Source: Polyangium sp. 6x1
Lineage (GTDB): Bacteria > Myxococcota_A > Polyangia > Polyangiales > Polyangiaceae
Length of the DNA: 64,000 bases
Direction of reading: 5' to 3'
Assembly (NCBI RefSeq): GCF_029946515.1
Contig: NZ_JARZHH010000012.1
Coordinates: 124,001 to 188,000 of the forward strand
The notes below the pieces were generated by a model. The model ran no database searches, had not been told where the DNA came from, and saw only the letters and a program-made list of their open reading frames with translations. Below, piece after piece: positions 25,202-32,759 of the stretch. Made by a program: the position numbers and the translations under genes. Within the stretch, counting starts at the first letter, position 1; each line of letters begins with the position of its first letter.

Positions 25202-27556
25202 TCAGGTGACGAGCTCGGCGAACCGCGCGCGGAGGAGCGCGCTGCCTGCGTCGAGGGCGCAGCTCTCGCAATACCCCATCGCGACGAGCCGATCGAGCGC
25301 AGCGAGCGCGTTCTTGCGTTGCTCGTCGCGCAGGCCGCCGAAGAGGGGCTCTTCGCGCACGCCCTCGGCGGCGTGGTTCGCGCGGTCGCGCAGGATGGAC
25401 ACGAGATCCCGGCAGAGCAGCGCCACGGCCTTGCGCCGCTCGGTGAACACGGCCTCGCGCAGCTTGCGGATCTGCTGCGGGAAGACGACCGCGTTGACGA
25501 CCCTCTCCCCGGGATGATCGATCGCCCAGGCCGCGATCATCGCGATGAGGCCGCGGCGGTGATCGTCGTGCTTGCCGCGCACGCCGAGCAGGCCCTCGAT
25601 CTCGCGCATCATGCGCTCGTCGGCTCCCTCGAAATCCCCGGTGTGCGGGTTCCGGATCTTCTCGCCCTTCACCCACGCGCCGACGTGCTGCACGTACCGG
25701 TCGAAGAGCTCGCCGTAGCGCGTCTCGTCGACGAGCCCGCTCGCCGAGCGCATCTCCTCCTCGAGCGTGTCGAGCAGCCGCGCGCGCACGACGTCGCGGA
25801 AGAGCTTGTGGTCGTGGTAGCCGCCCGCGAGCGGGCGCTCCTTGAGCCAGTCGTACTCCGAGGTCCGCTTGCAGAGCTCGTCGAGCTCGGTGAGGACGGC
25901 GAACGGCGACAGGCAGGCGTGGTCGCGGTTCTGCGCGGCGTCGAGCAAGAGCGAGCGGATCTCGCGCGGCGAGACGCCCGAGCGCCCTTCGAAGTCGACC
26001 GTCGCGTCGGTCTCCTGGTAGAGCGCGCGGATGTTCGCGCGGAGCAGCTTCTGCGAGTCGCCGTCGAGCCGCTCCGGCGGCGTCCCCGTCGCGTACGCTT
26101 CCATCTTCTCGGCCGCCGTCAGCGACGAGACGATCGGCGCGAGCGCCTCGGGGTAACGCTTCGCCTCCGGCTGCCGCATGCGCGTGAGCACGGCAAACTG
26201 CGCCGCCACGCGCGTCGCGTGCGGCGCGACGTGACGCGTGACGAACGGCGCGATCTGCGCGTCGTAGATGCGCTGCTCGTCGAGGTAGCTCCGGAGGTAC
26301 GGCGCGCGGAGCAACTCGAAGCGACCGCGGAAGCTCGGGAACTCGGGGTGCTCGCGGAAGGCGTTCAGGTGAATGTCGTTCGCGCTGCCGATCATCACGA
26401 CGTTCGTCTGAATCGTCTGCTGCGGCAGGCTCACCTCGCCCGTCTCGAGCGTGAGCTGCAGGTAGCGGAACGCGTCGAGTGGCCTCTTCAGCAGATCGCT
26501 GAACTCGAGCACGCCGCCCGAGGCCTCGACGAGATCGCCGTGCGCCTCGAAGAGCGTGCGCGCCTGGAGCGCCGTGGGCAGCGCGGCGAGCGAACGATCG
26601 GCCGTGATCTGCCGTTCGCCCGCGTCGACGCTGAGCTCGGGCCCGATCGTGACCGCGCCCGTGCGATACCGACGCGAGATGAACCAGCGCTCGACCTGCA
26701 CGTGCCGCAGCACGTCGGCGAGCGAGCCTTCGTAGGAGACGAGCAGCGCCTCGATGATCTGCTGGTTCTTGTGCGAGAGCTTTCCGCTCATGAGCCAGTC
26801 GGGCGGCGCGTCGGCGATGCCGGCTTCTTCGTAGAGCTTCTTCAGGAGCTCGCGCCGCTCCGGCACCGGGATCAAGAAGAGCGGATGATCCCTGAGCTCG
26901 CTCACGAGGCGCGCGTCGATCTGCGTGTCCTCGAGGTGCGCGAAGCTGCCGCCGATCGGCGCCGCGGCCCCCTCGCCGCCGAAGCCGATCGCCCCGCGCG
27001 TCGTCTTGCGGCTCGGGAACACCCAGTGAAACCGGTAGAGCGCGCCCTCGTCGAGCGACGAGTAATGCTCGAGCGCGCGCAGGATGCAGCCGGCGATCGT
27101 GCTCTTGGCCGAGCCATTCGGCCCATGCATCAGGACGAGCCGATTCGCGCGCCCCTCCTGCACGAAGTTCGAGAGCGCGCGGTAAATCTCGCCCTGCAGC
27201 TCCTCGTGTCCGATGAGCGCCGCGTCGCGCCCGTGGTAGGGCGCCCGCCGCGCGCTCATTCCCGATGCCCGGAGCGGCTCGGGCTCCCAGGGCAGATCGA
27301 AGAGGCGGTAGCGCGAGCACTCGCCCCAGGGACGTTTGACCGGGTACGTCCCGAAGTGGTCGAACATGTCGCGCACGTAGCGTGCGGCGTCACGCCCGTG
27401 GCGCGCAGGATCGGATGCGAAGAGCTCCAGGTACTCCTGGAACGAGAGCAAACGCCGCCCCGTCTGGAAGCGGCGCTGCATCGAGGTGACCAGGTTGGAA
27501 AGCTCGGCCAGCGCGAGCTCGGACCGTCGGGTTGCCCGGGCGTCTGACTCTTTCAC
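25202..27556 (-). CDS. prkA: PrkA-type serine protein kinase (AAA+ domain)
   Basis: A 784-residue protein. The N-terminal PrkA AAA domain carries the Walker A GPNGSAKST at about residue 145 and the family features LSFQEYLEL and HFGTYPVKRPWGE. The C-terminal kinase-like PrkA region holds KRPLDAFRYLQ and VFPQQIRKLREAVFTER. Known family roles are in stress, stationary phase and sporulation; some members act as AAA proteases. The usual partners YeaH and SpoVR are not next to it. It is about 130 residues longer than the usual 630-650, with insertions between the two halves. Starts with GTG. Confidence 0.92.
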   Translation of the reverse strand: MKESDARATRRSELALAELSNLVTSMQRRFQTGRRLLSFQEYLELFASDPARHGRDAARYVRDMFDHFGTYPVKRPWGECSRYRLFDLPWEPEPLRASGMSARRAPYHGRDAALIGHEELQGEIYRALSNFVQEGRANRLVLMHGPNGSAKSTIAGCILRALEHYSSLDEGALYRFHWVFPSRKTTRGAIGFGGEGAAAPIGGSFAHLEDTQIDARLVSELRDHPLFLIPVPERRELLKKLYEEAGIADAPPDWLMSGKLSHKNQQIIEALLVSYEGSLADVLRHVQVERWFISRRYRTGAVTIGPELSVDAGERQITADRSLAALPTALQARTLFEAHGDLVEASGGVLEFSDLLKRPLDAFRYLQLTLETGEVSLPQQTIQTNVVMIGSANDIHLNAFREHPEFPSFRGRFELLRAPYLRSYLDEQRIYDAQIAPFVTRHVAPHATRVAAQFAVLTRMRQPEAKRYPEALAPIVSSLTAAEKMEAYATGTPPERLDGDSQKLLRANIRALYQETDATVDFEGRSGVSPREIRSLLLDAAQNRDHACLSPFAVLTELDELCKRTSEYDWLKERPLAGGYHDHKLFRDVVRARLLDTLEEEMRSASGLVDETRYGELFDRYVQHVGAWVKGEKIRNPHTGDFEGADERMMREIEGLLGVRGKHDDHRRGLIAMIAAWAIDHPGERVVNAVVFPQQIRKLREAVFTERRKAVALLCRDLVSILRDRANHAAEGVREEPLFGGLRDEQRKNALAALDRLVAMGYCESCALDAGSALLRARFAELVT

Positions 27557-27577
27557 CCCGGGAGTTTAGCCCCCGGC

Positions 27578-28093
27578 TTACTTCACGTCGACGTCGACCT
27601 CGAGGTCCACCTTCTCCATCACGCAGTTCGCGGCGCTGCAAACGCTCATCGAGAGCGTGCCGCCGATCTTCGCCTTGCCCGCCCTGGACGCCACGAACGG
27701 CACCTTGAACGATCCCTTCTTCTCGTTGAACGTCCCGTCCTCGCGCTTGAGCAAGGGCTTCGGATACGTGACGCCCTCGGGCGCAGGATCGACGAGCTTG
27801 AACTTGTACGGGTACTGATCGTTCATGTGATACGCGCCCTTCGGCACGATCGTGATCTCGAGCGATCCTTCCTTGCCGGCCGCGTACGGGCCCGTCGCCT
27901 TCATCTCGACCGCGTACGTGTCGCTCTCGGCCTTGGGGCCCTTGGCGACGGCCGCGACGTTCGTCTCGTCGCCGCGCTGCGTGGCGGCTTCGCTCCGGCC
28001 ACATCCGGAGGCCAGCACGAACGTCAGGCCCGAGAGGGCCACGAGGCACGCGAGGGTGGAGGCAGGACGGCGGCGCATCGAAGGCTTGTTCAT
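27578..28093 (-). CDS. lipoprotein with DsbD-N-like domain
   Basis: 171 residues: basic N terminus, hydrophobic segment and lipobox ASGC at about residue 31, then a beta-rich domain. The C-terminal motif MSVCSAANCVMEKVDLEVDVDV resembles the N-terminal (alpha) domain of the DsbD thiol-disulfide transporter, with two Cys in a CxxxxC pair. Free-standing copies are thought to relay reducing power outside the cytoplasm. No DsbD transmembrane part is nearby. ATG at 28093 chosen because it gives the signal peptide. Confidence 0.65.
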   Translation of the reverse strand: MNKPSMRRRPASTLACLVALSGLTFVLASGCGRSEAATQRGDETNVAAVAKGPKAESDTYAVEMKATGPYAAGKEGSLEITIVPKGAYHMNDQYPYKFKLVDPAPEGVTYPKPLLKREDGTFNEKKGSFKVPFVASRAGKAKIGGTLSMSVCSAANCVMEKVDLEVDVDVK

Positions 28094-28208
28094 GAGGGCT
28101 CGAAATACCACGGCGGTTTGCTCCTGACCACGGGCGGAGGGTCGACGAAACACGCGAACAGCACGGGTTCGACGGAACGGCCTCCCAAGCCATGCACGAG
28201 CTCGGTGT

Positions 28209-29453
28209 TCAGCGCGCGCCGAGCACCACGATCACGAGCGCGGCGAGGACGACGAACACGATGGCGGGAAAAAGCCAGCGTGGTCGTGCGGTCGGGACCG
28301 AAGCGGCGTCGTCCTCGGAGAGCGCGCCTTGCCCCGAGGCCGCGCCCGCGCCCGCGAACACCGCGTCCATCGCGCTCAGATCCCCGGCCGCGCCCTGCTC
28401 CTCTTCGAGCCGCGCGAGCATGCCGGGGAGGCCCGCGCGGATGCGCTCGGCGAGCTCGGCCTGCGTCATCCGCGCCCACGCCGCGTGGCTCCCGTCGAGC
28501 CCGTACGCATGGCCGATCTGATCCGCAAGCGCGCCGACCGTGGGGATGCGGCCTTCAGGCTCCTTCGTGAACGCGTGATCCATCACCGCGTCGAGCGTGC
28601 GCGGGACGCCGTGCGCGCGGCCGACCTCGCTCGGCGGGCGGTGCGGGCGCGTCATGATGCTGAGCAGGATCTGCGGGCCGGATTTGCCCTCGTACGGGAC
28701 CTTGCCCGTGAGGCACTCGTACGTGATCGCCGCGAGCGACCAGACGTCGGCGCGATGATCGAGCGAGGCGAGCCCCTGCGCTTGCTCGGGCGACATGTAG
28801 AAGGGCGAGCCGATCGTCGTGCCGATCGCCGTGATCTTCTTCGCGCCCACGGAGTTGTCGCGGACGCTGCCGAAATCGAGGAGTTTGACCTCGTCACCGC
28901 CGCAGAGAAAAACGTTGTCCGGTTTGAGATCGCGGTGGACGATCTTGCGCTCGTGCGCGCCTGCGAGGCCAAGCGCGACCTGCGAGACGAACCGCACGAC
29001 GCGTTCGGGCGGCAGCACGTTTTCGCGGCGCATGAGCACGCGGAGCTCCTCGCCTTCGAGGTACTCCATCACGAGCACGTAATTGTTCTCGGCGTCGTGC
29101 TCGAACGCGTGGACACGCACGACGTGCTCGTGCGGCAACACCGCGCTCACCTCGAACTCACGCTTGAACCGCTCGATCGACACCGGATCCTGCGCGACCT
29201 CTTCGTGCAGGATCTTCAGCGCGACCGAGCGCTTCTCCGCGCGGTCGAGCGCCTGGTAGACGCGGCCCATGCCGCCCTCGGCGATGACGCGCCAGATCTG
29301 GTAGCGCCCGCCGCACACCGCCCCGCCGACGCGCGGATCGTTCGGATCCGGCTTCGGCGAGACCTCGTCGGTCCCCGCGAGCTTCTGCCCTTCGAGCGGG
29401 CAGAAGTCCGCGTCGTCTTCGTAGAGGCGATGGCAGGTGATGCAGGCTTTCAC
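28209..29453 (-). CDS. Ser/Thr protein kinase with N-terminal zinc-ribbon-like motif and C-terminal TM
   Basis: A 414-residue kinase starting with a short Cys motif (CITC...FCPLEG, residues 4-22) of the zinc-ribbon type common in myxobacterial kinases. The kinase domain runs about 50-310 with AEGGMGRV, Lys80, HRDLKPDN (Asp175), DFG (Asp193) and SPEQ. The last 22 residues (LFPAIVFVVLAALVIVVLG) form one membrane helix that anchors the tail. Catalytic residues are intact. Starts with GTG. It is 34 bp from the coiled-coil zinc-ribbon gene on the same strand, so co-expression is plausible. Confidence 0.94.
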   Translation of the reverse strand: MKACITCHRLYEDDADFCPLEGQKLAGTDEVSPKPDPNDPRVGGAVCGGRYQIWRVIAEGGMGRVYQALDRAEKRSVALKILHEEVAQDPVSIERFKREFEVSAVLPHEHVVRVHAFEHDAENNYVLVMEYLEGEELRVLMRRENVLPPERVVRFVSQVALGLAGAHERKIVHRDLKPDNVFLCGGDEVKLLDFGSVRDNSVGAKKITAIGTTIGSPFYMSPEQAQGLASLDHRADVWSLAAITYECLTGKVPYEGKSGPQILLSIMTRPHRPPSEVGRAHGVPRTLDAVMDHAFTKEPEGRIPTVGALADQIGHAYGLDGSHAAWARMTQAELAERIRAGLPGMLARLEEEQGAAGDLSAMDAVFAGAGAASGQGALSEDDAASVPTARPRWLFPAIVFVVLAALVIVVLGAR

Positions 29454-29487
29454 GCGCCGCGATGGGATCGGACGAGACCGATACGAA

Positions 29488-30255
29488 TCAGGCGCGTGAA
29501 GACGTCGAGCTGCCCTCGGCGGCGTCGCCCTCCGGGGCCCTCACCGGCGCAGGCGTGTAGTAGAGGATGCGCCGGCAGTGCGGGCACTGCTCGAACTCGG
29601 CCTGGCGCAGCATCTTCTGGAACATCATCGGCGGGATGGTCAGGTGGCAGCCGAGGCACGTGCCGTCGTGCGTGGCTGCGATCGGGTGCGGGCGCCGCGT
29701 ACGTACGGACTCGTAACGACGGTAGAGCGTCGTCGGCAGCTTCTTCACCGCGAGCTCGCGCTCCTTCACGCGCGCCGCTCGTTGCGTCTCAGCCGCGTCG
29801 AGCTGCCGCGTCGTGCCCTCGGCCGTGCCCTCGATCTGCTGCGTGATGTTCCGGTACTTGCCGTCGGTCACGTCGATCGACTTCTTCGCCGCTTCGGTCG
29901 CGGTGTTGAGGCGCTCGATCTCTTCCTCGCGGTCGCGGTGCAGCTTGCGCAGCTCCTCGATCTCGCGTTGCGCCGCGTTGCTCTCGCGCTCGTTCCGGGA
30001 GCGCGCGAGCTTCTCGCGGGAGCGCTCGATCTGCTGCGTCATCTGGCGCAGCTCGATCTGGAGCTCGCTCCGCGTCTTCTCCATCTGCGAGAGCATCTCG
30101 CGGTCCGCCTTGAGGCGCGCCTCGAGACCTCCCGCCTCCGTCCGCATCCCCTCCAAACTTCCCCGCTGCTTGCCGATCTGCTCCTCGAGCCTCCGCAGAT
30201 CGTCGTCGATGGTCGCGAGCTCTTCGAGGGGTGCGATCTGGTCGCGGATACTCAC
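29488..30255 (-). CDS. coiled-coil zinc-ribbon protein (DUF164/CdsZ-like)
   Basis: 255 residues. Residues about 5-175 are a long heptad-rich coiled coil (LEELATIDDDLRRLEEQIGKQ and following). A C4 zinc ribbon follows: CLGCHLTIPP ... FEQCPHCRRILYY. This is the layout of the widespread DUF164 family, thought to be a scaffold or regulator. No membrane segment. GTG start. The downstream gene is the Ser/Thr kinase; the upstream feature is the second CAT tRNA 29 bp away. Confidence 0.88.
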   Translation of the reverse strand: MSIRDQIAPLEELATIDDDLRRLEEQIGKQRGSLEGMRTEAGGLEARLKADREMLSQMEKTRSELQIELRQMTQQIERSREKLARSRNERESNAAQREIEELRKLHRDREEEIERLNTATEAAKKSIDVTDGKYRNITQQIEGTAEGTTRQLDAAETQRAARVKERELAVKKLPTTLYRRYESVRTRRPHPIAATHDGTCLGCHLTIPPMMFQKMLRQAEFEQCPHCRRILYYTPAPVRAPEGDAAEGSSTSSRA

Positions 30256-30284
30256 GTGGATGCTCTGCTCCTTGCGAAAAGGGA

Positions 30285-30358
30285 TAGGCCCACCTGGACT
30301 CGAACCAGGAACAGCCCGGTTATGAGCCGGGGGCTCTGACCGATTGAGCTATGGGCCC
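30285..30358 (-). tRNA. tRNA with CAT anticodon (second copy type)
   Basis: Minus-strand cloverleaf: acceptor GGGCCCA paired with TGGGCCT (G1-U72 wobble at the end), D arm GCTC...GAGC, anticodon stem CCCGG/CCGGG with loop CTCATAA, T arm CCTGG-TTCGAGT-CCAGG, discriminator A. CCA is not encoded, unlike the tRNA at 22.8 kb. Anticodon complement ATG at 30322-30324. It differs throughout from the other CAT tRNA, so one may be elongator Met and the other Ile2. Confidence 0.95.
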
Positions 30359-30523
30359 GTGGTCGCGTAGCCGCCCTTGGGCGACCGGGGGACAAGCTAG
30401 TCCAACATCGGGGCCGTTGGAAGGGGAGCGCCGCGTCATCGTTCACTTTGGGCTTGCTCCCCGGAAAGAGCCGTGCGGGCCCCACGCGTGCGCCGCGGGA
30501 AAAAACCTCGAAGCATCGAACTT

Positions 30524-31534
30524 TCAAGGACTTTCCGGCGCAGGCTTCGAACGCTCGGGCCCGTCCCGCGGCGGAAGGTTCATCCGGCCGAGCCGCGGCC
30601 GCTTGGCAGCGGGCGCGGGGCCCGCCCGCCCCCCGTCCTTCGGGTCACCGCAGCAGCGGAATCCAACCTGGTAGAAGCTGAACCACTCGTTGTGCGTCGA
30701 GGTGATCGGCCGGCAGCGCGCGCGGATCGGCCCCCAGTAGCCGCCCTTCAAGGACGAGCGGTACGGCGCTTCGAGGCGCTTGCCCTGGGGGTTGTCGACC
30801 CACTCGTCGACGTTGCCCGTCATGTCGTGGACGCCGAAGGGGCTGACGCAGCGGTGCATCTCGCCCGACGCGACGCGGGCGTCGAGCCTGTCGACCTCGG
30901 CCGAGACGCGCGCCGGATCCGAGAAGGCGTCGAAGTCCGGCGGCTCGACGCGTTTGTCGATGTTGCAGGCCTCGGCGTCGCGCTCGGCACCGTACGGGTA
31001 GGGCCACATGCCCGGGCCCTCGCAGGCGAACTCCCACTCCTCGACCGTGCAGAGGCGCTTGTCCTCGACCTCGCACGCGCGCCGCGCCTCGTTCCAGTCG
31101 GCCATGACCGCTGGCTTGACGCCTTCCATGTTGGGGTACTCGTAGACGTCGATGCAGAAGCGCCGGCGTTCGAGCCTGCCCTCGCAGAGGACCTCGGGGC
31201 CGAAGCGCTCGCACACGTCCTTCACGTCCTCGCGATACTTCAGGCATCGATGCCCGACGAACGGGCAGTAGATGCCGTCGACGAGCACCATGCCCGGTCC
31301 ACACGCCGTCGCGCTCTCCGGGCTCACCTGCACGTACGAAGGCGGCGGCGGTTTTTCCTTGGGCGCGGGCGCGGGCGGCGGAGGCGGCGGCGGCGCTTCG
31401 ATCGAGGTCGCGGTGGACGCAGAGGCCTCTTGCGCTTCACGACGCTCGGCCGCGCGCGGCGAGAGGAGGAGCGCCGCGAGCCCGAGCGAACCCGCGAGCA
31501 CGAGCGGAAAGACGACGGCCTCGCGGGATCTCAC
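30524..31534 (-). CDS. SUMF1/formylglycine-generating-enzyme-like membrane protein (copy 2)
   Basis: About 336 residues: short cytoplasmic N terminus, one membrane segment (AVVFPLVLAGSLGLAALLL), a Pro-rich linker, then a formylglycine-generating-enzyme-like domain. Its hallmarks are FCIDVYEYPN, KRLCTVEEWEFACEGP, YPYG, MTGNVDEWVDN, GGYWGP and FSFYQVGFRCC. The GTG start overlaps the upstream stop in a GTGA, implying translational coupling. The catalytic Cys pattern of true sulfatase-activating enzymes is not clear (CRPITSTHNEW instead), so a binding or structural role outside the membrane is as likely. Confidence 0.85.
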   Translation of the reverse strand: MRSREAVVFPLVLAGSLGLAALLLSPRAAERREAQEASASTATSIEAPPPPPPPAPAPKEKPPPPSYVQVSPESATACGPGMVLVDGIYCPFVGHRCLKYREDVKDVCERFGPEVLCEGRLERRRFCIDVYEYPNMEGVKPAVMADWNEARRACEVEDKRLCTVEEWEFACEGPGMWPYPYGAERDAEACNIDKRVEPPDFDAFSDPARVSAEVDRLDARVASGEMHRCVSPFGVHDMTGNVDEWVDNPQGKRLEAPYRSSLKGGYWGPIRARCRPITSTHNEWFSFYQVGFRCCGDPKDGGRAGPAPAAKRPRLGRMNLPPRDGPERSKPAPESP

Positions 31535-32535
31535 CCGTCCTCGTGCGCCGCGTGATCGCCGGGCGAGGCTTGGTCGCGCTCGCGATCGATGAAGGGCTTC
31601 GGAGGCGGGCTTTCGATGCCGTCGATCGTGTCCGCGCAGCAGCGGAAGCCCACCTGGTAGAACGCGAACTTCGGGCCGTGCGTCTTCGTCGTGAGGCGAC
31701 AGGTGTTGCGCACCGGACCCCAGTAGCCGCCGTTCAACGTCGAGGGCTGGTTCGTCTCGGGATCGTCGGCGAGGTTGTCGGTCCACTCGTCGACGTTGCC
31801 GGACATGTCGTACGCGCCGAACGCGCTGATGCACGCGGGGTGCGAGCCGATCGGATCAGCCTGCCAGAGCCGCGCGATCTCGGCCTCGCGCGTGCGCTCG
31901 TCGACCATCGCGTTCACGTCGAAGGGGATGGACGCGCGATCGACGTTGCACGGGCTCGGCTGGCGCACGAAGCCCCACGGGTACGGCAGCCGCTTCGGCC
32001 CTTCGCAAGCGAGGGTCCACTCGGAGCGGCGGCACAGGCGCTTGCCCACCGACTGACAAAGTTCTTTGGCCTCAAACCAATTCACGTAGACGCGCGGGCT
32101 CTCGCCGACGCGGTTCGGCCACTCGTGATGATCGATGCAATACCGGCGCGGATCGGGCTCGCCGCGGCACGGCACCCCGCGGACGTACTCGGCGCAGCCA
32201 TGACCGAGCTCGCTCGATCGACGACCGCAGCGGTACTCGAGCTTGGGGCAGAAGTCGCCCTCGACGAGCGCCATGTCGGCCGGACAAGCGGCGCGCACGG
32301 CCAGGTCCGTGGAGAAACGATCGGCCGGCGTGAATGCGGGCTCCGCGGGATCCACGGACCCGCGCTCGTCGGGCGCGCGGGGGAGCGGCGCTTCGGGGGA
32401 CGGCGGCGCGGGCTCGGATGCTGCGCGCGCGACCGATCGAACGGACACGACCGAGCGCTCCGCGAACAAAGCGAGGCCGCCGACCGCAAGGCCGACGCCC
32501 ACCGAGATGATCACGCTCCTCGTCGTCGTACCCAC
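31531..32535 (-). CDS. SUMF1/formylglycine-generating-enzyme-like membrane protein (copy 1)
   Basis: About 334 residues with the same plan as the next gene: membrane anchor (SVIISVGVGLAVGGLALFA), Pro-rich linker, then a FGE-like domain with YCIDHHEWPN, KRLCRRSEWTLACEGP, YPWG, MSGNVDEWTDN, GGYWGP and FAFYQVGFRCC. The two are diverged tandem paralogs. GTG at 32535 (GGAG just upstream) is chosen; an earlier start would run towards the divergent uvrA. Extra conserved Cys (CPADMALVEGDFCPKLEYRC) precede the domain in both copies. Confidence 0.83.
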   Translation of the reverse strand: MGTTTRSVIISVGVGLAVGGLALFAERSVVSVRSVARAASEPAPPSPEAPLPRAPDERGSVDPAEPAFTPADRFSTDLAVRAACPADMALVEGDFCPKLEYRCGRRSSELGHGCAEYVRGVPCRGEPDPRRYCIDHHEWPNRVGESPRVYVNWFEAKELCQSVGKRLCRRSEWTLACEGPKRLPYPWGFVRQPSPCNVDRASIPFDVNAMVDERTREAEIARLWQADPIGSHPACISAFGAYDMSGNVDEWTDNLADDPETNQPSTLNGGYWGPVRNTCRLTTKTHGPKFAFYQVGFRCCADTIDGIESPPPKPFIDRERDQASPGDHAAHEDG

Positions 32536-32759
32536 GAGCTCCGCAGGGCTTCTCGATCGTTGCCCGTCATGCAAGTAGAACCGAGGAACCGCGAGGGGGA
32601 AAAATTTCGAGCGAGCAGGCGCGGCGCGGTCATCGCGTGTCGCTGAAAGAAGAGGGCGCCCGCGGAAGCGGTTGGTCCTCGCGCGCCAATCGGAGAGCCG
32701 GGAAGCCGTGGACAACACGGGAGCCGCAGCACGATGAGCGTGCTAGGTGTCGCCCGTCC

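Noticed and set aside
24402-27320. Long minus-strand open frame (over 900 codons) across prkA and tatD
   Set aside because: Only its last 257 codons are a gene (tatD). The rest is the shadow of prkA in another frame with no family features.
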